The position numbers and the translations under genes were made by a program. From Azophilus sp965220835 (GTDB taxonomy: Bacteria > Pseudomonadota > Gammaproteobacteria > Pseudomonadales > Azotimanducaceae), in assembly GCA_965220835.1 (NCBI GenBank), contig OZ244842.1:310001-374000 (forward strand): a stretch of DNA of 64,000 nucleotides, written 5' to 3'. Below the pieces are notes generated by a model. It saw nothing but the letters and a program-made list of their open reading frames with translations, made no database searches and was not told the origin of the DNA. This document shows positions 1 to 7,915 of this stretch, piece by piece (position 1 is the first letter of the stretch; every line of letters begins with the position of its first letter).

Positions 1-599
1 GCCAAGGCTCGGACTTTCCCGCCTTGGAGGCGGTTCGCGGCGATGCCAGCATCAGGGAGGTGATTGTCTCCGGCGGCGACCCGCTGATGCTCAAGGACAA
101 CCACTTCGCCGCCTTGGTCCGACGCATCGGCGGCATTGATCACGTGCGCCGCATTCGCATCCACACCCGGTTGCCGGTGGTCATTCCCCAGCGGGTGACG
201 GCGGCGCTGATCGACGTCCTGGCCAGCCTGCCCCAGCAGGTGGTCATTGTCCTGCACTTCAACCACGGCAACGAGATTGACAGCCACTGCGTTCGGGCGC
301 TCCGCGCACTTGGCCGCTTCACGCTGCTCAACCAAAGCGTGCTGCTGCGCGGCGTCAATGACGATGCCGAAGTGCTGGCGGAGCTGTCCGAGCGCCTGTT
401 CGCTGCCGGCGTGCTGCCCTACTACCTGCACCTGCCGGATGCGGTGGCCGGCACCGCCCACTTCGACGTCAGCGAAACTCAGGCCAAGGCCCTGCATCGC
501 CGCCTGATGGCCAGCTTGCCGGGGTATCTGACCCCGCGGCTGGTGCGCGAGACGCCGGGCTTGCCCGCCAAGGAGCTGGTGGCTTCAAGCCAGCATTGA
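1..599 (+). CDS. epmB: EF-P beta-lysylation protein EpmB (KamA-like radical SAM), 5' end missing
   Basis: The frame is open from base 3 to the TGA at 597-599, so the gene starts upstream of the window. About 199 C-terminal residues are visible. They match the KamA/EpmB family: SGGDPLMLKD near the left edge, HTRLPVVIPQRVT, NQSVLLRGVNDD, and LPYYLHLPDAVAGTAHF near the C-terminus. Family members are radical-SAM, PLP-dependent aminomutases; EpmB converts (S)-alpha-lysine to (R)-beta-lysine for modification of elongation factor P. The CxxxCxxC cluster motif should lie upstream and cannot be checked here. No methionine codon occurs at the edge; an apparent TTG start at 24 is only an artefact of the cut. 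It converges with the acetyltransferase gene, two bases away. EpmB rather than lysine 2,3-aminomutase is preferred because of the short C-terminus. Confidence 0.85.
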   Translation, partial: QGSDFPALEAVRGDASIREVIVSGGDPLMLKDNHFAALVRRIGGIDHVRRIRIHTRLPVVIPQRVTAALIDVLASLPQQVVIVLHFNHGNEIDSHCVRALRALGRFTLLNQSVLLRGVNDDAEVLAELSERLFAAGVLPYYLHLPDAVAGTAHFDVSETQAKALHRRLMASLPGYLTPRLVRETPGLPAKELVASSQH

Positions 600-601
600 G
601 T

Positions 602-973
602 TCACTCAGGCGTCAGCAGCAGCCGATGGCCGGCTGCCGTGCGCGCAAAGCCGCGGTGCGCGAACAGCCGGGAGGCGCTCGGCGGCGCGCTGATCTCCCG
701 CGCCCCCTTGGACTCGCAGATGCCGATGGCGTGACCGAGCAGCCAGCGGCCCAGCCCCTGCCGACGATGGCGTTCGGCCACCACCAGGGCGGTGATGCGG
801 AAGTGCAAGGCGGCCGGGCGTTCGACGGCGTACACGCCAATCACCTCGCCGCCCAGCTTGGCAATGCGCGTCAGGTTCGGGTCCGGTGAGGGCAGGCCCT
901 CGGGCAGCAGCGCCCAAGGCATCTCGTCGGGGTAGGGCCGGTAGATGGGAACCTTGCGTGGGTCCAGGCTCAT
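602..973 (-). CDS. GNAT family N-acetyltransferase
   Basis: A protein of about 123 residues with the GNAT core. It has a beta-strand segment RITALVVAERHRRQGLGRWLL, in which the R/Q-x-x-G-x-G/A acetyl-CoA loop reads RRQGLG, then a helix and a short C-terminal strand (LFAHRGFARTAAGHRLLL) typical of the family. It would transfer an acetyl group from acetyl-CoA to an amine; the substrate cannot be told. I chose the ATG at 973-971 (MSLDPRK). An alternative start at 1012 would overlap the dioxygenase gene by 20 bases and adds a non-conserved N-terminus. The gene lies 19 bases downstream of the dioxygenase gene on the same strand, so the two are probably cotranscribed. The ribosome-binding site is weak. 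Confidence 0.75.
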   Translation of the reverse strand: MSLDPRKVPIYRPYPDEMPWALLPEGLPSPDPNLTRIAKLGGEVIGVYAVERPAALHFRITALVVAERHRRQGLGRWLLGHAIGICESKGAREISAPPSASRLFAHRGFARTAAGHRLLLTPE

Positions 974-992
974 CCGCCGCCGTCCCGCGAAC

Positions 993-1817
993 TCACTGGG
1001 GGCGCTCCCCAATGAGGGTCACGCGGTGGTGCTTGCGGTGTTGGGGAAAGTAGTCGTTGATCGGCCGGTGCAGGGTGGATCGGTTGTCCCACATCACCAG
1101 CGTGCGCGGCGCCCAATTGAGGCGCACCGTGAATTCGTCGGTGGCCAAGTGCTCGAAAAGAAAGGCCAGCACCTGCTGGCTCTCCGCGGCAGTCATTTCC
1201 AGTATGCGGGTGGTGAACAGCGGGTTGACGTAGATGGCCTTGCGGCCGGTTTCCGGATGGGTGCGGATCACCGGATGCTGCACCGGCGGGTTGGCGGCGA
1301 TGGACGGCGCCAGCCGTTGCGCACCGCCTGGTTCGGCCAGGCTCTCCCGGAAGCCGTGGCTGAAGTCGTGCTCCGCGCTCAAGCCATCGAGCAGCTTGCG
1401 GAACGGCGCAGACAGGGCTTCATAGGCGGCGGTGGCGCTGGCCCACAGCGTGTCGCCGCCGTATTCGGGAATGACCTGGCCATGCAGCAGGGTGAAGGAG
1501 GGCGGCGTGGCGCTGAAGCTCATGTCCGAATGCCACTGCTCGATCTTCGACGGCACCTCCGGCGTGCTTTCCAGAATCTGCACGTCATCCGCACCCGGCG
1601 CCACCGGGTAGGCCGGATGCGGCAAGGTGGTGCCCAAGCGGCGCGCCAAGGCTTGGAATTGCCCAGCGCTGAGTGGCTGGTCGCGAAGGAACAGCACTTC
1701 GTGTTCAAGCAGCAGCGCGCGCAACTGCCGGCTTAAGCCCTCATCGTCCATCACCGCTTCCAGTGACGGCCCCTCGACGTAGGCGCCCACCGCTGCGGTG
1801 GCCTTTCTGACTTCCAT
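993..1817 (-). CDS. TauD/TfdA family Fe(II)/2-oxoglutarate dioxygenase
   Basis: A 274-residue enzyme of the taurine dioxygenase fold. The 2-His-1-carboxylate iron site is visible as WHSDMSF (His96, Asp98) and the distal histidine in STLHRPIND (His250). The 2-oxoglutarate-binding arginine is in HHRVTL (about Arg265). The family hydroxylates small acids such as taurine, alkylsulfates or phenoxyacetates, using 2-oxoglutarate and oxygen. The substrate cannot be deduced, and there is no sulfonate transporter nearby. The ATG at 1817-1815 is preceded directly by an in-frame GTG (1820), and GGAGG lies a little upstream, so either may be used. It probably forms a two-gene unit with the acetyltransferase. 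It is divergent from the aldolase/mtnA pair across 228 bases. Confidence 0.85.
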   Translation of the reverse strand: MEVRKATAAVGAYVEGPSLEAVMDDEGLSRQLRALLLEHEVLFLRDQPLSAGQFQALARRLGTTLPHPAYPVAPGADDVQILESTPEVPSKIEQWHSDMSFSATPPSFTLLHGQVIPEYGGDTLWASATAAYEALSAPFRKLLDGLSAEHDFSHGFRESLAEPGGAQRLAPSIAANPPVQHPVIRTHPETGRKAIYVNPLFTTRILEMTAAESQQVLAFLFEHLATDEFTVRLNWAPRTLVMWDNRSTLHRPINDYFPQHRKHHRVTLIGERPQ

Positions 1818-2045
1818 CACGTGGCCTTTCCGACCTCCATCATAGCGTTAGAATTGCAACTTTCCGGTACATCTTTACGGCCGATTGTGAGTTCATGGCT
1901 CTCAACGTGCGATTAGGGACAGGGTCTGATGCCCAAAGCGAGCGCGCAGCGAATGTCCGGCCTGCTCCGCCCCGCAACTTGTCGGACGAACCCTAGGCAA
2001 TACCGTTGGCTAATGCATGTTCAGATGAGCGCGAGAGTTTAGCGC

Positions 2046-2693
2046 ATGGCTGAGTCTGAAGGGGTCATTCAATTCAATTGCCGCTTGACGGCGCCGGATG
2101 GCGAACTGCCCGGCCCGCTGGTGGCGCCGCTGCTGGCCTGGCGCACGGTGCTGCGCCGTCTTGAGTTGATGGGGCAGACGCCGGAACGCTATGGGGGTTT
2201 GGGCTACGGCAATCTTAGCCGCCGTGTTCCCGGTGCCGATAAAGGTTTTCTCATCACCGCCAGCCAAACCAGCGGCGTTGCGGATGCTGGCGGTGAGCAC
2301 TTCGTTTGGGTCCGGCGCTGGGACATGCACTCATTCCGAGTGGAGGCTGAAGGCGCGCTGCCGCCGTCTTCCGAAGCCCTGACCCACGCCATGCTCTATG
2401 CCAATGACCCGCAGGTGAATTGGGTGCTGCACGGCCACTGCCCGCAAATCTGGCACAACGCCCAAGCGGCGGGATTGGCGGCCATCGATGCGAACGTGGG
2501 CTACGGCTCTCCGCAGATGGCCGAAGCGGTGGGTGACTTGTTGCGTGCGGAACGTGCCAGGCCCTTGGTGTTCGTGACCCTTGGCCACGAAGATGGCGTG
2601 TTTGCCTGCGGAGGCAGCCCGGAGGAAACGGGTTGCGCGATGGTCAGCGCACTGGCTCGGTCCTTTGCGGCCGACTCAGCCGGCGGCTGCTGA
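2046..2693 (+). CDS. Class II aldolase/adducin family protein, possibly methylthioribulose-1-phosphate dehydratase-like
   Basis: A 215-residue protein of the zinc-dependent class II aldolase/adducin fold. Visible family features are GLGYGNLSRR (the GN[IV]S-type phosphate loop), SSEALTHAMLY (acidic residue and helix), WVLHGHCPQIW (the H-x-H zinc ligands) and TLGHEDGVFACG (third histidine). Its TGA stop overlaps the ATG of mtnA (TGATG), so the two are translationally coupled. That context suggests methionine salvage, where MtnB dehydrates the MtnA product. The sequence around the phosphate loop is not a close textbook MtnB, so a different sugar-phosphate aldolase or dehydratase remains possible. 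The start is the first ATG; only a weak purine stretch precedes it. Confidence 0.75.
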   Translation: MAESEGVIQFNCRLTAPDGELPGPLVAPLLAWRTVLRRLELMGQTPERYGGLGYGNLSRRVPGADKGFLITASQTSGVADAGGEHFVWVRRWDMHSFRVEAEGALPPSSEALTHAMLYANDPQVNWVLHGHCPQIWHNAQAAGLAAIDANVGYGSPQMAEAVGDLLRAERARPLVFVTLGHEDGVFACGGSPEETGCAMVSALARSFAADSAGGC

Positions 2694-3706
2694 TGGGCAC
2701 GCCGCCTGCCATAAGTTGGGAGAAGGGCGCATTGCGGCTGCTTGACCAACGTCAATTGCCGCATCGGCTGGAGTACCTGCCCATCAACGACATTCCCGCG
2801 GCCGTGGAGGCGATCGCCAGCTTGGCGGTGCGCGGCGCGCCCGCAATCGGCATCGCGGCCGCTTACGCGCTGGCCGTGGCGGCCAAGGGTTCGGGCAATG
2901 TCGCCAAGGCGCTGGAGGAAGGCGGCGCTGCACTGATCGCCGCCCGGCCCACCGCCGTGAACCTGCGCTGGGCGGTGCAGCGCATGCGCCGGCGCGGCGC
3001 GCGGGAGCCATCAGCCGCGGCCTTGGCGGACGAGGCCGAGGCCATCCACCGGGAGGATGCAGCCGCCTGCCGGGGCATCGGGGAGCAGGGGCTTGGCCTC
3101 ATCAGGGCCGGCGACAACCTGCTCACCCACTGCAATGCCGGCGCGCTGGCCGTTTCCGAGTTGGGCACCGCCACGGCGCCCATGTACCTGAGCCACCAAG
3201 CCGGCGTGCCCTTTCACGTTTACGTGGATGAAACCCGGCCCCTGTTTCAGGGTGCTCGCCTGACCGCTTGGGAGCTGGCCACGGCCGGCATCGATCTCAC
3301 CCTCATCTGCGACAACGCCGCCGCCAGCCTGATGGCAGCGGGCAAGATCGACTTGATCATCGTCGGCACCGACCGCGTGGCGCGAAACGGCGACGTGGTC
3401 AACAAGATCGGCACCCTCAATCTGGCGGTGCTGGCCAACCACTTCGGCGTGCCCTTCTATGTGGCCTGTCCGTCATCCACCTATGATCCGCACACGCCAA
3501 GCGGACAGGAAGTGATCATCGAGGAGCGGGCGCAGGACGAGGTGCGTCAAGAGCACGCTGCCGAGGTGGCCGTCTTCAACCCCGCCTTCGACGTGACCCC
3601 GGCGGCCTTGGTCACCGGCATCATCACCGAACGCGGCATCGCCCGTCCGCCTTTGTCAGAGTCGCTTGCCGACCTCTTGACCGCGGAATCAGGTGGTGTC
3701 CATTGA
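2693..3706 (+). CDS. mtnA: S-methyl-5-thioribose-1-phosphate isomerase
   Basis: A 337-residue member of the eIF2B-like sugar-phosphate isomerase family. It converts 5-methylthioribose-1-phosphate to the ribulose form in the methionine salvage pathway. Diagnostic motifs are LAVRGAPAIGIAAAY (about residues 44-58), LLTHCNAGALA with catalytic Cys147, and VGTDRVARNGDVVNKIGT with catalytic Asp227. The C-terminal PSSTYDPHTPSGQEVIIEER is also typical. The ATG at 2693 is chosen because it overlaps the upstream TGA and gives the standard N-terminus. An in-frame upstream start at 2633 would lie inside the aldolase gene. The remaining salvage enzymes (MtnC, MtnD) are not in the window. Confidence 0.92.
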   Translation: MGTPPAISWEKGALRLLDQRQLPHRLEYLPINDIPAAVEAIASLAVRGAPAIGIAAAYALAVAAKGSGNVAKALEEGGAALIAARPTAVNLRWAVQRMRRRGAREPSAAALADEAEAIHREDAAACRGIGEQGLGLIRAGDNLLTHCNAGALAVSELGTATAPMYLSHQAGVPFHVYVDETRPLFQGARLTAWELATAGIDLTLICDNAAASLMAAGKIDLIIVGTDRVARNGDVVNKIGTLNLAVLANHFGVPFYVACPSSTYDPHTPSGQEVIIEERAQDEVRQEHAAEVAVFNPAFDVTPAALVTGIITERGIARPPLSESLADLLTAESGGVH

Positions 3707-3769
3707 AGTCCATCGGCGCGTAGCGCCGTGCCAGCACGCAACCCTTAAATCAGCCAAGGAACGTCCCCA

Positions 3770-5503
3770 ATGAAACCTCTCCCCCGAATCGCTGCCAGAA
3801 TTAGGCAGGCAACCAAGAGCCTAACTGCGGTCGCCCTGTCCGCCAGCCTCGCGGCGTTAACCGCGTGCGCACCGCCACCGCCGCCATTGCAGGCGGACCG
3901 TCTTTGGGTGGGCGAGCACGTCATCACCTTTGATGACGCCCATGCCGACGCCACTGCGGTGGCCATTGCCGGTGAGCGAATCGTTTGGGTGGGGCGCCGG
4001 GAGGATTGGCGTGGCGAGGCGCAGGAGACCGTCGAGCTCGGCGGGCGGGCGCTGCTGCCCGGCCTCATCGACGCCCACGGCCACCTCTCCTTCTCGGCCC
4101 GCACCGCCAACTTGGCCAACGTGGCCTCGCCGCCGGTTGGGGCAGTTGGCGACATCGCGTCGCTGCAGGCGATTCTGCGCAGCTATATTGCGGAGCGCGG
4201 CATAGCGCCTGGGCAGTGGGTGGTGGGCATCGGCTACGACGACTCCCTGATTGAGGAGCAGCGCCATCCAAACCGTGACGATCTCGATGCGGTTTCCGAC
4301 GCGCACCCCATCACCTTGATCCACGTCTCCGGCCACCTGGCCACCGCTAACAGCATGGCTTTGGAGCTAGCCGGCATCACCAAGGACACACCGGATCCCT
4401 TGGGCGGCGTCATCCGCCGCCGGGCGGACGGCGAACCCAATGGCGTGCTGGAGGAAACCGCCACCTATCCCGTGCGCTTCACCGTGATGGGCGGCGGCGA
4501 TCTTCCGGCGCAGGACATCCATGCCGCGCTGGACGTCTACGCCAGCCACGGCATCACCACTGTCCAGGACGGGGCGGCATCGGTGGCGGAGCTAAATCGT
4601 TTCGCCGAGGTGGCGAAGACTGATGGCTTGGCGTTGGACGTGGAGGTCTATCTCGCGGCGATGGACGCTCAATTCCTCCTGCCGGAAGGCCAAACCTTGG
4701 GCGAGTACCAGAATCGCGTCAAGCTCGCCGGTGTCAAGATGTTCCTGGACGGCTCCCCCCAGGGCAAGACCGCCTACCTTAGCCAGCCCTACTTCGTTCC
4801 GCCTCCGGGCCAGGGCGCTGAGTATCGAGGCTATCCCGTGGTCCCGCAGGAATTCGTGGATGCCAAGGTGGCGGGCTTCGTCGCGGCCGGGGTGCCCATG
4901 CTGGTGCACTGCAACGGTGACGCCGCCGCGCAGATGCTGCTCGATGCCTTGGACAGGGCCAGCGAAAACGCGCCCCTGGGCGACCACCGCACTGTCATGA
5001 TCCACGCCCAGACCGTGCGCGAGGACCAGATTGATCGCATGGCGGCCATCGGCGTCGTGCCCTCGTACTTTTCGGCGCACACCTTCTATTGGGGAGATTG
5101 GCACCGGGATTCCGTGCTCGGCCCGGAACGGGCACTGCGCATCAGCCCCACCCGCTCCACCCTGGCGCGAAACATGCCCTTCACGGTGCACAACGATGCG
5201 CCCGTGGTGCCCCCGGACATGATGCGGTTGATTTGGGCAACCACCAACCGACTGACCCGCAGCGGTCAGGTGCTCGGCGAGGCGCAGCGCCTGGACGCCC
5301 TTGAGGCGCTGCGGGCAGTCACCGCCAACGCGGCCTATCAGTCCTTCGAAGAATGCTGCAAGGGCACCCTAACGCCGGGCAAGCAGGCCGACTTGGTGAT
5401 GCTGTCACGCGACCCGCTGGCCATGCCCACCGCGGACCTTCTCAGCTTGGAAGTGGTGGAAACCATCTCCCGCGGCAAGACGGTGTACCTCGCTGCGAAC
5501 TGA
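3770..5503 (+). CDS. Lipoprotein amidohydrolase, YtcJ/amidohydrolase-3 type
   Basis: A 577-residue metal-dependent hydrolase of the amidohydrolase-3 group (YtcJ, N-substituted formamide deformylase). The N-terminus is a lipoprotein signal: basic MKPLPRIAARIRQ, a hydrophobic stretch, then a lipobox ending LTAC with Cys33, followed by a proline run. The mature protein is therefore probably an envelope lipoprotein. The fold shows LLPGLIDAHGHL (metal-binding H-x-H), GVKMFLDGSPQGKTAYL, MLVHCNGDAA, MIHAQTV, and HNDAPVVPPDMM carrying the last acidic ligand. A C-terminal beta sandwich contains TPGKQADLVML. AAGGAA lies shortly before the ATG. It follows mtnA by 63 bases, but a joint pathway role is not evident. 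The substrate is unknown. A hairpin with a T-rich tail follows it. Confidence 0.85.
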   Translation: MKPLPRIAARIRQATKSLTAVALSASLAALTACAPPPPPLQADRLWVGEHVITFDDAHADATAVAIAGERIVWVGRREDWRGEAQETVELGGRALLPGLIDAHGHLSFSARTANLANVASPPVGAVGDIASLQAILRSYIAERGIAPGQWVVGIGYDDSLIEEQRHPNRDDLDAVSDAHPITLIHVSGHLATANSMALELAGITKDTPDPLGGVIRRRADGEPNGVLEETATYPVRFTVMGGGDLPAQDIHAALDVYASHGITTVQDGAASVAELNRFAEVAKTDGLALDVEVYLAAMDAQFLLPEGQTLGEYQNRVKLAGVKMFLDGSPQGKTAYLSQPYFVPPPGQGAEYRGYPVVPQEFVDAKVAGFVAAGVPMLVHCNGDAAAQMLLDALDRASENAPLGDHRTVMIHAQTVREDQIDRMAAIGVVPSYFSAHTFYWGDWHRDSVLGPERALRISPTRSTLARNMPFTVHNDAPVVPPDMMRLIWATTNRLTRSGQVLGEAQRLDALEALRAVTANAAYQSFEECCKGTLTPGKQADLVMLSRDPLAMPTADLLSLEVVETISRGKTVYLAAN

Positions 5504-5905
5504 GGCGCGGCTATCTCATACGTTCATGTTTTGCTCTCTTACAAGAGCATTATTGTTTGAGAGTGTTTAACGAGACGTTAAGAGAGCCCTTGAAGCTCTG
5601 AAGAGCAATTGAAGCGGAAGTTCTGCTGGGAAGTTGGCTTAAGATGAGTCACAAAGTTGAAGCCTGATGTCAGACGCCTTACTTGAAGACCGTTACACTT
5701 CGAAGAACTCGCTAAAGTAGCCTCTCAAGATTTCAAATCCAATGATATTACGTTGAGGCCACGCAGCGAGGGAATTGCGCCCTTACTATCAAACATGCCT
5801 TTCTGGCCTGTGGCTTTGTTCAGGGCCTTCTCATTCTTAATTCAGGCCCGGCCCCTTGCGTCCATGGAACCCGTTTGATGCAAAGCCAACAGCCAAAACA
5901 GCGGC
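5504..5905. other. Convergent intergenic region without a gene
   Basis: About 400 bases between the amidohydrolase stop and the stop of the Spy/CnrX-like gene on the other strand. It is clearly more AT-rich than the flanks, roughly from 5510 to 5830. Apart from the candidate terminator I see no conserved reading frame, tRNA or obvious repeat. Small self-complementary patches (gagcccttgaagctc) are present but short. Confidence 0.6.
5532..5558 (+). terminator. Candidate rho-independent terminator after the amidohydrolase gene
   Basis: TGCTCT and AGAGCA form a six-pair stem with a six-base loop (5532-5549), followed by ttattgttt. It begins 28 bases after the amidohydrolase stop. The stem is short, so termination is plausible rather than certain. 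Confidence 0.5.
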
Positions 5906-6355
5906 TCACCGATGCCGAGGCGGCCCGCGCCGGCGCATGGACTCGAGCACGCGCTGGCGCTCTTCCGCGCTGAGCACGGCCATCACCTCCACAAAGGCTC
6001 GGTGGCTGCGCTGCTGGCTGGCCAGCAGCTCCTTGCGAAAGCGTTCCAACGCGCTCTCCAGCGCGCTGCGGTCGAAGGGCTCCGCAGCGGCGGACTCGAT
6101 GAGCCGGTGTTGGGCGCCCCGCAATTGCCGCAAGCTCGGGCCAAGGCCGCGCATTTCGGAGCGCAGCATGGGCCGAAGCGCATCGCGGCGCTCCTCGGGC
6201 AGGGCCCGGAGCGCTCGAGCCAGGCCCCACGCGGGATCGTGCAGCGGGCCGCCACGGGCACCGGAGAACAGCTGCCCGGCAGCAAACCCCGCCAAGCCCA
6301 GGTTGAGCGCCACCGATACGGCCAGCAACACCGCCAGCCAGCGGAATTTAGTCAT
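5906..6355 (-). CDS. Spy/CnrX-like periplasmic heavy-metal-resistance family protein
   Basis: A 149-residue protein with an N-terminal signal anchor (MTKFRW, then a hydrophobic stretch VLLAVSVALNLGLAGFAAG). A mostly helical periplasmic part follows, with the LRSEMRGLGPSLRQLRGAQ and RFRKELLASQQRSHRAF segments typical of the Spy/CpxP/CnrX family (LTxxQ-like helices rich in Arg, Glu and Gln). Such proteins act as periplasmic chaperones or metal sensors; CnrX controls an ECF sigma factor through an anti-sigma factor. It is the last gene of a four-gene minus-strand set, and its ATG overlaps the end of the putative anti-sigma gene by eight bases. That layout supports a sensor role. The metal or stress sensed cannot be inferred. 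Confidence 0.7.
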   Translation of the reverse strand: MTKFRWLAVLLAVSVALNLGLAGFAAGQLFSGARGGPLHDPAWGLARALRALPEERRDALRPMLRSEMRGLGPSLRQLRGAQHRLIESAAAEPFDRSALESALERFRKELLASQQRSHRAFVEVMAVLSAEERQRVLESMRRRGPPRHR

Positions 6356-6728
6356 TGCCTTCGCCTCCTTGCGCGTGGGTTTCAGCGGGGGTCTCAAAAT
6401 AGCCTTCCGTGAAGGCGAGCAGCAGCACGTCGTCGTAAAGCGATTCCTCGCCCGGCTCACCAACGCCCAAGCCCAACGCGAAGCCGAACAGCAAGGGTGC
6501 CAAGGCAGCAGCCGCGGGCCGCCACCACGCCACGTCCGGAACGTCCGGCGTCAGCCAGCCGAACAATCCCCGCCATCGGCTTTGCGGCGGCAGCTGGTCA
6601 AGAATTCGCCCGGCCAGCCCCGGCGGTGCAACGTGGGGCTCCGCCAGCAGTTCATCCAGCCATTCAGCCGGCGGCTCAGCAAGCCGCTCCGCAGCCCGCT
6701 CAGCAGAGGGTGCGTTGTTTTCGTTCAT
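6348..6728 (-). CDS. Putative anti-sigma factor, single-pass membrane protein
   Basis: A 126-residue protein. Residues 1-65 are a charged, Ala/Glu/Leu-rich cytoplasmic part (ERLAEPPAEWLDELLAEP, then PPGLAGRILDQLP). One membrane segment follows (WWRPAAAALAPLLFGFALGL, about residues 68-90), then a short acidic periplasmic tail. No zinc-binding HxxxCxxC motif is present, so it is not a ZAS-type anti-sigma factor. The role is inferred from position: its ATG overlaps the TGA of the ECF sigma gene (ATGA), and it is followed by the CnrX/Spy-like gene. This matches the sigma/anti-sigma/sensor order of CnrH, CnrY and CnrX. Family assignment from sequence alone is weak. Confidence 0.6.
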   Translation of the reverse strand: MNENNAPSAERAAERLAEPPAEWLDELLAEPHVAPPGLAGRILDQLPPQSRWRGLFGWLTPDVPDVAWWRPAAAALAPLLFGFALGLGVGEPGEESLYDDVLLLAFTEGYFETPAETHAQGGEGND

Positions 6729-7291
6729 AGCATCAGCTCCTTGTGGCCAGCGCTGTCCGTCTCCGCCAACAGCGCCTTCAACCGTCGGCGGCCGCGGCTC
6801 AGCAAGGATTCGACCGCCCGCACGCTGATGCCCAGAACGGCCGCGACGTCAGAGTTTGACAACCCCTGCTGGTGGCGCAGAAGAATGGCGCTGCGCTGGC
6901 TTTCCGGCAATGCGCCCAAGGCATGGTGCAGGCGCTGGCGCGCCTCCGCCTGCTGCCGAAGCGCATCCGGGCCGGCGTCATCCGGCGGCAGCGTCGCCGC
7001 CTCGGCTTGGGCCGCGCGCCCCGCCTTGCGCAAGTGGTCCACCGCCACGTTGTGGGCGATGCGGTGCAGCCAGGTGGTCACCTTCACCCGCCCGGAGCGG
7101 TAGCTGCGCGCCTTCAACCACACCCGGATGAAGGTCTCCTGCGCCAGGTCATCGCATTCCGTGGGGTGCCCGGTCAGGCGCCGAAGGTAGTGGTGAATGC
7201 GGTCTAGGTGGCGGCCTAGCAGGCCCGCAAAGGCCTGCTCATCACCGGCTGCGACCCGCGCCATGAGCGCCTCGTCGCTGTCCGCGGACAA
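6725..7291 (-). CDS. ECF-type RNA polymerase sigma factor
   Basis: An RpoE-like sigma factor of about 188 residues. Region 2 reads DDLAQETFIRVWLKARSYR followed by WLHRIAHNVAVDHLRK. Region 4 reads LPESQRSAILLRHQQGLSNSDVAAVLG followed by SVRAVESLLSRGRRRLKALL, the DNA-binding helix-turn-helix for the -35 element. The start is uncertain. The frame runs upstream into the EF-hand gene, and I chose the TTG at 7291 because the sigma-2 domain begins right after it and GAAGGG lies just before. GTG at 7339 or ATG at 7369 would overlap the upstream gene. It is followed by its presumed anti-sigma gene with an ATGA overlap. Confidence 0.85.
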   Translation of the reverse strand: MSADSDEALMARVAAGDEQAFAGLLGRHLDRIHHYLRRLTGHPTECDDLAQETFIRVWLKARSYRSGRVKVTTWLHRIAHNVAVDHLRKAGRAAQAEAATLPPDDAGPDALRQQAEARQRLHHALGALPESQRSAILLRHQQGLSNSDVAAVLGISVRAVESLLSRGRRRLKALLAETDSAGHKELML

Positions 7292-7298
7292 CGGCCCT

Positions 7299-7859
7299 TC
7301 AGCCGCGGTCGCGCTTGCCAACGCCAGAACGGCGCTCACTGCGGTCCACCTGGCCGTCGCCATTGGCATCAAGCGCCCGCAGCCGCTCGAGCGGTTGGCT
7401 GAACTCCGCTTGGGAAATGAAGCCATCCTCGTCAGCATCCAGCCGGGAGAAGAGCCTTTCCTTCATGTCGGCCTGCTTGGCAGCCTTGCCGGCGTCCTTG
7501 CCGTCCCGTCTCGGCTTCCCGCCCCGATGTCCGGCGGACCGCGCTGTTTCGAACTCCTCGCGTGAGACGGAACCGTTACCGTCGGCGTCCATCGCATCGA
7601 ACTTCAGGCCCCGCCGTTCAGCCCCTGAGCGGAGGTGATGGCCGCGGCGCATGAAGCGCGGCGGGCGCACGTCCGCAGCGTTGAATTCGTCGGCGCTGAT
7701 TCGCTGATCCCCATCGGCGTCGATGGCGGTGAAGCGCTCCGCGGCGTGCGCCTCAAGCTCGGCAATGGACACCGGGCCGCGGCGTTCTCCGTAAACGGCC
7801 GGGCAAACGGCCAGCAAAGCGCTGCCTAGGATTAACGTGGATTTCATGCCGAGTTTCAT
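7299..7859 (-). CDS. Secreted protein with four EF-hand motifs
   Basis: A 186-residue exported protein. The N-terminus MKLGMKSTLILGSALLAVCPAVYG is a signal peptide; Cys20 does not sit in a good lipobox. Four EF-hand loops follow: DADGDQRISADEF, DADGNGSVSREEF, DADEDGFISQAEF and DANGDGQVDRSER, with a basic Gly/Arg/Lys-rich linker between the second and third. All four keep the D-x-D/N-x-D/N-G spacing except for local changes (DED in the third). They should bind calcium in the periplasm. The start is fixed by AAGGAGG six bases before the ATG at 7859. The stop lies just upstream of the sigma-factor gene, so it is probably the first gene of that operon, either as input signal or as regulated product. 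Confidence 0.85.
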   Translation of the reverse strand: MKLGMKSTLILGSALLAVCPAVYGERRGPVSIAELEAHAAERFTAIDADGDQRISADEFNAADVRPPRFMRRGHHLRSGAERRGLKFDAMDADGNGSVSREEFETARSAGHRGGKPRRDGKDAGKAAKQADMKERLFSRLDADEDGFISQAEFSQPLERLRALDANGDGQVDRSERRSGVGKRDRG

Positions 7860-7915
7860 GCGAGCCTCCTTAAGTGGATTAACTGGATTGCACTCGCTTA
7901 TACGCCCCGCGGCGG

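Noticed and set aside
7292..7438. Longer N-terminus for the ECF sigma factor
   Set aside because: It would overlap the EF-hand coding region by up to 140 bases, and the added residues show no sigma-factor similarity.
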